Shown here: piece after piece, positions 63,185-64,000 of the stretch
How positions within the stretch are numbered: the stretch's first letter is position 1
How the letters are laid out: each line of letters starts with the position of its first letter
NCBI RefSeq assembly: GCF_027580225.2
Contig: NC_073354.2
Coordinates: 13,522,501 to 13,586,500 of the forward strand
Origin: Misgurnus anguillicaudatus
Lineage: Eukaryota > Chordata > Actinopteri > Cypriniformes > Cobitidae
DNA: 64,000 nt
Direction of reading: 5' to 3'
The notes under the pieces: generated by a model
What the model was told of the DNA's origin: nothing
Databases searched by the model: none
The model's input: the letters and a program-made list of their open reading frames with translations, nothing else
Program-made: the position numbers and the translations under genes

Positions 63185-64000
63185 TCTTTGACACCAATGT
63201 GTACCACTGATGTACTCACATGAACTTTTGGTACCAATGTGTACCTCTGAGGTACTCACATGAACTTTTGGTACCAATGTGTACCTCTGAGGTACTCATG
63301 TGAACTCTTTGGTACCAGTGTGTACCTCTGAGGTACTAATACTAACTTTTTGGTACCAATGTATATCTCTGATTTACTCATACGAACTCTTTGGTACCAA
63401 TGTGTACAATATGAACTTTTTGGTTCCAATGTATACCTCTGGGGTACTCACATTAACTTTTTGGTAGCAATGTGTACAATATGAACTTTTTGGTTCCATT
63501 GTATCCCTCTGATGTACTCACATAAACTTTTGGTACCAATGTGTACCTCTGATGTAGTAATTTGAACTCTTTGGTACCAATGTGTACTTCTGAGGTAGTC
63601 ATATGAACTATTTGGTACCAATGTGTATCTCTGAGGTACTCTCATGAACTCTTTGGTACCAATGTGTACAATATGAACTTTTTGGTTCCAATGTATACCT
63701 CTAAGGTACTCACATAAACTTTTGGTACCAATGTGTACCTCTCATGTAGTAATTTGAACTATTTGGTACCAATGTGTACTTCTGAGATAGTCATATGAAC
63801 TATTTGGTACCAATGTGTACTTCTGAGGTACTCACATGAACTCTTTGGTATCAATGTGTACCTCTGAGGTAGTCATATGAATTCTTTGGTACCAATGTAT
63901 ACCTCTGAGGTACTCACATGAACTTTTGGTACCAATGTGTACCTCTGAGGTACTCACATGAACTCTTTGGTATCAATGTGTACCTCTGAGGTAGTCATAT
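63185..64000. repeat. Minisatellite, 40-41 bp unit with 29 bp variants
   Basis: About 20 units built on CTTTGGTACCAATGTGTACC and TCTGAGGTACTCACATGAAC. Three shortened units of 29 bp (ending GTGTACAATATGAAC) occur at about 63388, 63460 and 63650. The array continues past 64000. Confidence 0.93.

Larger units (their letters stand above)
62774..64000. repeat. GTACC-rich MITE, family K, copy 6, expanded
   Basis: Starts TTGTCCCTAGCTTTCACTGG like the 55686 copy, is split by a MITE at 62800-63104, then runs TTTTAAAAGGTCCTATATTA into a tandem array that reaches the window end. Confidence 0.8.

Noticed and set aside
63185..64000. Regular repeats resembling a CRISPR array
   Set aside because: No unique spacers between units; it is a head-to-tail minisatellite in a vertebrate genome.
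55345..64000. Further igfbp3 exons on the minus strand
   Set aside because: I looked for the NCDKKG..YKKKQ-type exon and the 12-Cys N-domain exon and found neither.

Overview
This is a window of fish nuclear DNA, most likely from a cyprinid or a close otophysan relative. The genes have introns with canonical GT-AG borders. The encoded proteins are vertebrate adenylate cyclase 1 and IGF-binding proteins. The intergenic and intronic DNA is packed with Tc1-like, hAT-like and TTAA-flanked palindromic repeats of the kind abundant in cyprinid genomes. The species call is an inference from repeat flavour and protein similarity; no species marker is present.

Three genes are present. (1) adcy1, + strand: 15 coding exons, from a phase-2 exon at 2404 to the stop at 25071. 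They cover the end of catalytic domain C1a, the calmodulin-binding C1b region, membrane spans 7-12, all of C2 and the C-terminal tail. Roughly the first third of the protein lies left of the window. (2) igfbp1, + strand: all four coding exons, 47513-49042, encoding 262 residues, with a TATA box, a FOXO/insulin-response-like site upstream and an AU-rich 3' UTR. (3) igfbp3, - strand: only the last coding exon, 55219-55344; the rest lies beyond 64000. The order adcy1 > igfbp1 > < igfbp3, with the two IGFBP genes tail to tail, matches the human chromosome 7 arrangement.

Layout: 1-2403 is intronic with two repeats. 2404-25071 is adcy1, with two dead Tc1-like transposons and a LINE fragment in the 4793-10273 intron, and many palindromic elements in the later introns. 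25072 to about 27710 is probable adcy1 3' UTR. 27.7-46.1 kb is a gene-free repeat field with up to four levels of nested insertion. 46.1-47.5 kb is the igfbp1 upstream region. 49.9-53.1 kb is repeats, 53.1-55.2 kb probable igfbp3 3' UTR, and 55.3-64 kb is igfbp3 intron filled with repeats. The last 0.9 kb is a 40-41 bp minisatellite that appears to have grown inside a GTACC-rich MITE.

How the genes relate: Adcy1 is a calcium/calmodulin-stimulated enzyme that makes cAMP, mostly in neurons. Igfbp1 and Igfbp3 are secreted carriers that control IGF availability. Their linkage is ancestral and the sequence does not show a shared pathway. No new gene system is evident. The most informative material is the repeat stratigraphy, where second copies within the same window serve as empty sites and reveal insertion boundaries and target-site duplications.
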